From assembly GCF_015711605.1 (NCBI RefSeq), contig NZ_JABTEZ010000002.1, forward strand, positions 1 through 64,000: DNA of 64,000 bases, given 5' to 3'. Of this stretch, positions 62,035 to 64,000 are shown piece after piece. Origin of the DNA: Planomonospora sp. ID67723. Its GTDB lineage: Bacteria; Actinomycetota; Actinomycetes; Streptosporangiales; Streptosporangiaceae. Numbering within the stretch: the first letter of the stretch is position 1; each line of letters opens with the position of its first letter. The notes under the pieces are model-generated. The model was not told the origin of the DNA. It worked only from the letters and a program-made list of their open reading frames with translations, and searched no databases. The translations under genes and the position numbers were made by a program.

Positions 62035-62382
62035 CTACGGCTGGAGGGACGAGTAGAGGACGAAGGCGTTGCCCGACGGGTCGCGCAGCACGGCCCGGAT
62101 CTCGTGCGGCCCGGTCTCGGGCTCGCGCACGACCTCGGCGCCCGCCTCCGCGAGCTCCCGCACGGCCCCCGCCACATCGCCGACCTTGTAGGACGGCGCG
62201 GTGGCGGCCCCGGCGACCTGCTCGGCCGCCGCGACGAGCGCGACCGTGGCGCCGCCGCCGTCCAGGGCCGCGAACCGGTCGCCGTCGCGGAACCTGACCG
62301 CCAGCCCGAGCGCGCCGGAGTAGAACGCGATCGCCTCGTCCAGGTCGCCGACGGGGATGAGGACGTTGCCGAGCTTGCTCAC
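62035..62382 (-). CDS. VOC/glyoxalase-fold protein
   Basis: A 115-aa vicinal-oxygen-chelate protein: NVLIPVGDLDEAIAFYSGALGL at the N-terminus, FAALDGGGATVALV and IRAVLRDPSGNAFVLYSS at the end. A single betaalphabeta-betabetabeta unit pair, so probably acting as a dimer; the C-terminal Glu/His pattern is atypical (DPSGN present). GTG 62382 overlaps the preceding stop as GTGA. Role in the pathway unknown; dioxygenase, epimerase or ligand binder are options. Confidence 0.82.
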   Translation of the reverse strand: MSKLGNVLIPVGDLDEAIAFYSGALGLAVRFRDGDRFAALDGGGATVALVAAAEQVAGAATAPSYKVGDVAGAVRELAEAGAEVVREPETGPHEIRAVLRDPSGNAFVLYSSLQP

Positions 62383-62741
62383 GCTGGTCTCCACTGGGGT
62401 AGGTCGTCGACGAAGGTCACGCGCACCGGCATGCCGATCCGCACCTGCTCGGGCGGGCACCCGACCACCTGCCCGAACGCCCGCACCTCTTCGGGCAGGT
62501 CGATCCAGGCCAGCACGTACGGCTCCCGCCCCCGGAACTCCGGCACGAACGAGCGGTGCACCACGGTGAAGGTGTGCACGCTGCCCTCGCCCGAGACGGG
62601 CTCGTAGACGAGGCCGGCGCCGCCGCAGTGGGGGCACTCGGAAGCGGGGAGGTGCACCCGCCGGGCGCAGGCCGTACAGCGCTGGACGAGCAGCTCGCCG
62701 CGACGGCAGGCATCCCAGTAGGTGAGCGTGTCACTGGCCAT
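62379..62741 (-). CDS. Zn-ribbon/OB-fold (DUF35-type) acyl-CoA-associated protein
   Basis: A 120-aa protein with a rubredoxin-like zinc ribbon (Cys22, Cys25, Cys36, Cys39 in CTACARRVHLPASECPHCG) and an OB-fold (GSVHTFTVVHRSFVPEFRG, YVLAWIDLPE). Such proteins usually pair with thiolases or form ChsH2-like hydratases acting on CoA esters. No thiolase or MaoC gene adjoins it here. It is the first gene of the operon; ATG 62741 lacks a Shine-Dalgarno and lies 11 bp from a dyad, so a leaderless transcript is possible. Confidence 0.87.
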   Translation of the reverse strand: MASDTLTYWDACRRGELLVQRCTACARRVHLPASECPHCGGAGLVYEPVSGEGSVHTFTVVHRSFVPEFRGREPYVLAWIDLPEEVRAFGQVVGCPPEQVRIGMPVRVTFVDDLPQWRPA

Positions 62742-62751
62742 CGATCGCCAA

Positions 62752-62767
62752 GCTAGCGCACGCTTGG
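62752..62767 (-). promoter_or_regulatory. Shared-family dyad (site H)
   Basis: GCTAGCG-CA-CGCTTGG, only 10 bp upstream of the first gene of the five-gene CoA-ligase operon, where it would overlap the transcription start or -10 region. Confidence 0.6.
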
Positions 62768-62772
62768 TTTGC

Positions 62773-64000
62773 TCACAAGGTGTGGTACTCACCGGATTCG
62801 TCCCGGCCCGCCGGGTCCTGTGACGGATCTCCGGCCGGCTCCTGCGGGCCGTCCCCGGCCCCGTCCCCGGGGTCGTTCTCCGGGTCTCCCTCCGGCTCTC
62901 CTCCCGGGCCGTTCCCCGGGTCACCGGTCGGGCCGCCGGACTGCGAAGGGCTCGGGCACGGGTCGCCCCGGACCTCCACGACGAGGGAGTGCGCGCCGTC
63001 GGGGGCCTGCGGCGAAGTGGCGGCCGTGACCCGGCGGAAGAGGGTCTGCCCGCAGGGAGGGGCGGTGAAGGCGTGCGGGACCTGCTGGACGTAGGTGTCG
63101 GAGCCGGAGAGCGCGACCGTGCGCACGGCCGTCTCCTCCAGCAGATCCGGGGTCCGGCCCTCGGCGAACCGGGCGGTCAGGACGACCTCCGCCGTGGTGG
63201 ACGCGCGCAGGGCGACCGTGGCCCCGCCCCCGTCGATCCCGGCGACGGCCAGGCCGCTGACCTCGTGGCGCGGGGCGGGAGACGACGGGGGAGCGGTGGG
63301 TGGGGGGGTCCCCCCGGTCGGGTCCGGGGGCGGGGGCTTCACCGGGACGGCCGACCGGCTCTCCCGCGGCGTGGTGGCCGGGCGGCCCGGAGCGGAGGTC
63401 TCCGGGGGCGCGGGCCGGTCGGCGGCGACGTTCCGCGATCGTTTCGAGGTCCCGGAGGGGGCCGGCGACCCGGACCGGGGATCCGCCGCGCCCTCCGGCG
63501 AGCCCGCCCCACCCGCGGAGTGCGATCCCGGCGGCGGCGTGAAGACCGTGTCGGAGGCGAGCGGGCCGGACGGCCGGTCGGCGGCGACCAGTGCCGTGGT
63601 GACCGCGACGGCCGCCACGGCGGCGGCGGATACCAGCCGTGCCCCCGGGCTCCGGCCGCCCCGGCGCAAGCGGTCCATCCGGCAGCCCCGGGCGCGGGCG
63701 GCCGGGATGCCCTCCTGCGGCGCGGCCCTGGCCAGGGGGAAGGTCAGAGCGAGCAGGGTGGCGCGCTCCGCCAGGCGCCGCCGCCCGCGCTGCTCCCACT
63801 CTGGCCCGTAGGCGGCCAGCGCGGCCACCTCGAGCTCCGCGGCGAACGTCCGCGCCGTCGGCGGCCGGTCCGCCGGGTTCTCGGCCGTGCCGCGCGCGAC
63901 CAGCCGCCGGACCGGATCCGGCACCGCCTCCGCCGGGGCCGGAGCTCCGGCGAGGTCCGCCCGGTACGGCGCGCGTCCGGTGAGGCACTCGGAGAACACG
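62773..64000 (-). CDS. Serine/threonine protein kinase, C-terminal part (runs off the window)
   Basis: Incomplete: the N-terminal part lies beyond 64000. The first visible residues (FSECLTGRAPYRAD, then RRLVARGTAENPADRPPTARTF) are kinase subdomains IX-XI. A juxtamembrane basic segment, a TM helix (RLVSAAAVAAVAVTTALVAAD), a Pro/Ser-rich linker, and an extracellular domain of about 130 residues with two Cys (PPCGQTLF, GDPCPSP) follow. The last 60 residues are a Gly/Pro/Asp-rich tail with repeated GDP/DP units. No PASTA repeats are seen, unlike the kinase at 38360. The stop at 62773 is 31 bp from the divergent-facing operon start region. Confidence 0.85.
   Translation of the reverse strand, partial: VFSECLTGRAPYRADLAGAPAPAEAVPDPVRRLVARGTAENPADRPPTARTFAAELEVAALAAYGPEWEQRGRRRLAERATLLALTFPLARAAPQEGIPAARARGCRMDRLRRGGRSPGARLVSAAAVAAVAVTTALVAADRPSGPLASDTVFTPPPGSHSAGGAGSPEGAADPRSGSPAPSGTSKRSRNVAADRPAPPETSAPGRPATTPRESRSAVPVKPPPPDPTGGTPPPTAPPSSPAPRHEVSGLAVAGIDGGGATVALRASTTAEVVLTARFAEGRTPDLLEETAVRTVALSGSDTYVQQVPHAFTAPPCGQTLFRRVTAATSPQAPDGAHSLVVEVRGDPCPSPSQSGGPTGDPGNGPGGEPEGDPENDPGDGAGDGPQEPAGDPSQDPAGRDESGEYHTL

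Overview
The window is high-GC actinobacterial DNA. GC-rich third codon positions, frequent GTG starts, four F420/flavin luciferase-like (LLM) oxidoreductases, a PASTA serine/threonine kinase, PucR regulators and actinobacterial-type GNAT and CHAP proteins fit a filamentous actinomycete such as a Streptosporangiaceae member; that assignment is inference. Almost the whole window is protein-coding. I see no rRNA, tRNA, CRISPR array, transposase or prophage gene.

Region 1 (1-5.8 kb): a secreted phosphodiester-glycosidase-like protein, a PucR regulator, and a divergent TetR/MFS efflux pair sharing three evenly spaced palindromic operators. Region 2 (6-23.8 kb) looks devoted to uptake and breakdown of amino compounds. 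It holds a class III aminotransferase with methylmalonate-semialdehyde dehydrogenase, a polyamine-type binding protein, a saccharopine-dehydrogenase-family enzyme, a complete oligopeptide-type ABC operon (two permeases, a fused double ATPase and a lipoprotein), gabT facing a PucR regulator, and a TetR/aldehyde dehydrogenase pair.

Region 3 (23.9-33.6 kb): two paralogous secreted serine proteases, the MEP-pathway genes dxr and ispG with an actinobacterial GNAT downstream (the usual site-2 protease gene is absent and a secreted TAP-type hydrolase lies in between), a DUF3037/HipA-like kinase pair, and two SRPBCC proteins controlled by a divergent TetR with two tandem 14-bp operators.

Region 4 (34-62.8 kb) appears to be a dispersed catabolic regulon. 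Hydrolase and LLM oxidoreductase operons, a zinc alcohol dehydrogenase, a branched-chain-type ABC transporter with a LivH-LivM-LivF triple fusion, an SDR/LLM divergent pair, a TAP hydrolase, and a five-gene operon (Zn-ribbon protein, VOC protein, AMP-forming CoA ligase, NDP-forming acyl-CoA synthetase, SDR) are each preceded by a related 16-bp dyad, roughly CCAAGCG-NN-CGCTTGG. Interspersed are a PASTA kinase, a TetR/MMPL pair, an unusual CHAP protein, a thioesterase, and an XRE-nucleotidyltransferase-like gene preceded by a 52-bp nested palindrome. The window ends inside a second membrane-linked protein kinase.

The signals most worth follow-up are the shared dyad at eight promoter regions, the nested palindrome with its XRE-nucleotidyltransferase-like gene, and the triple-fused transporter.
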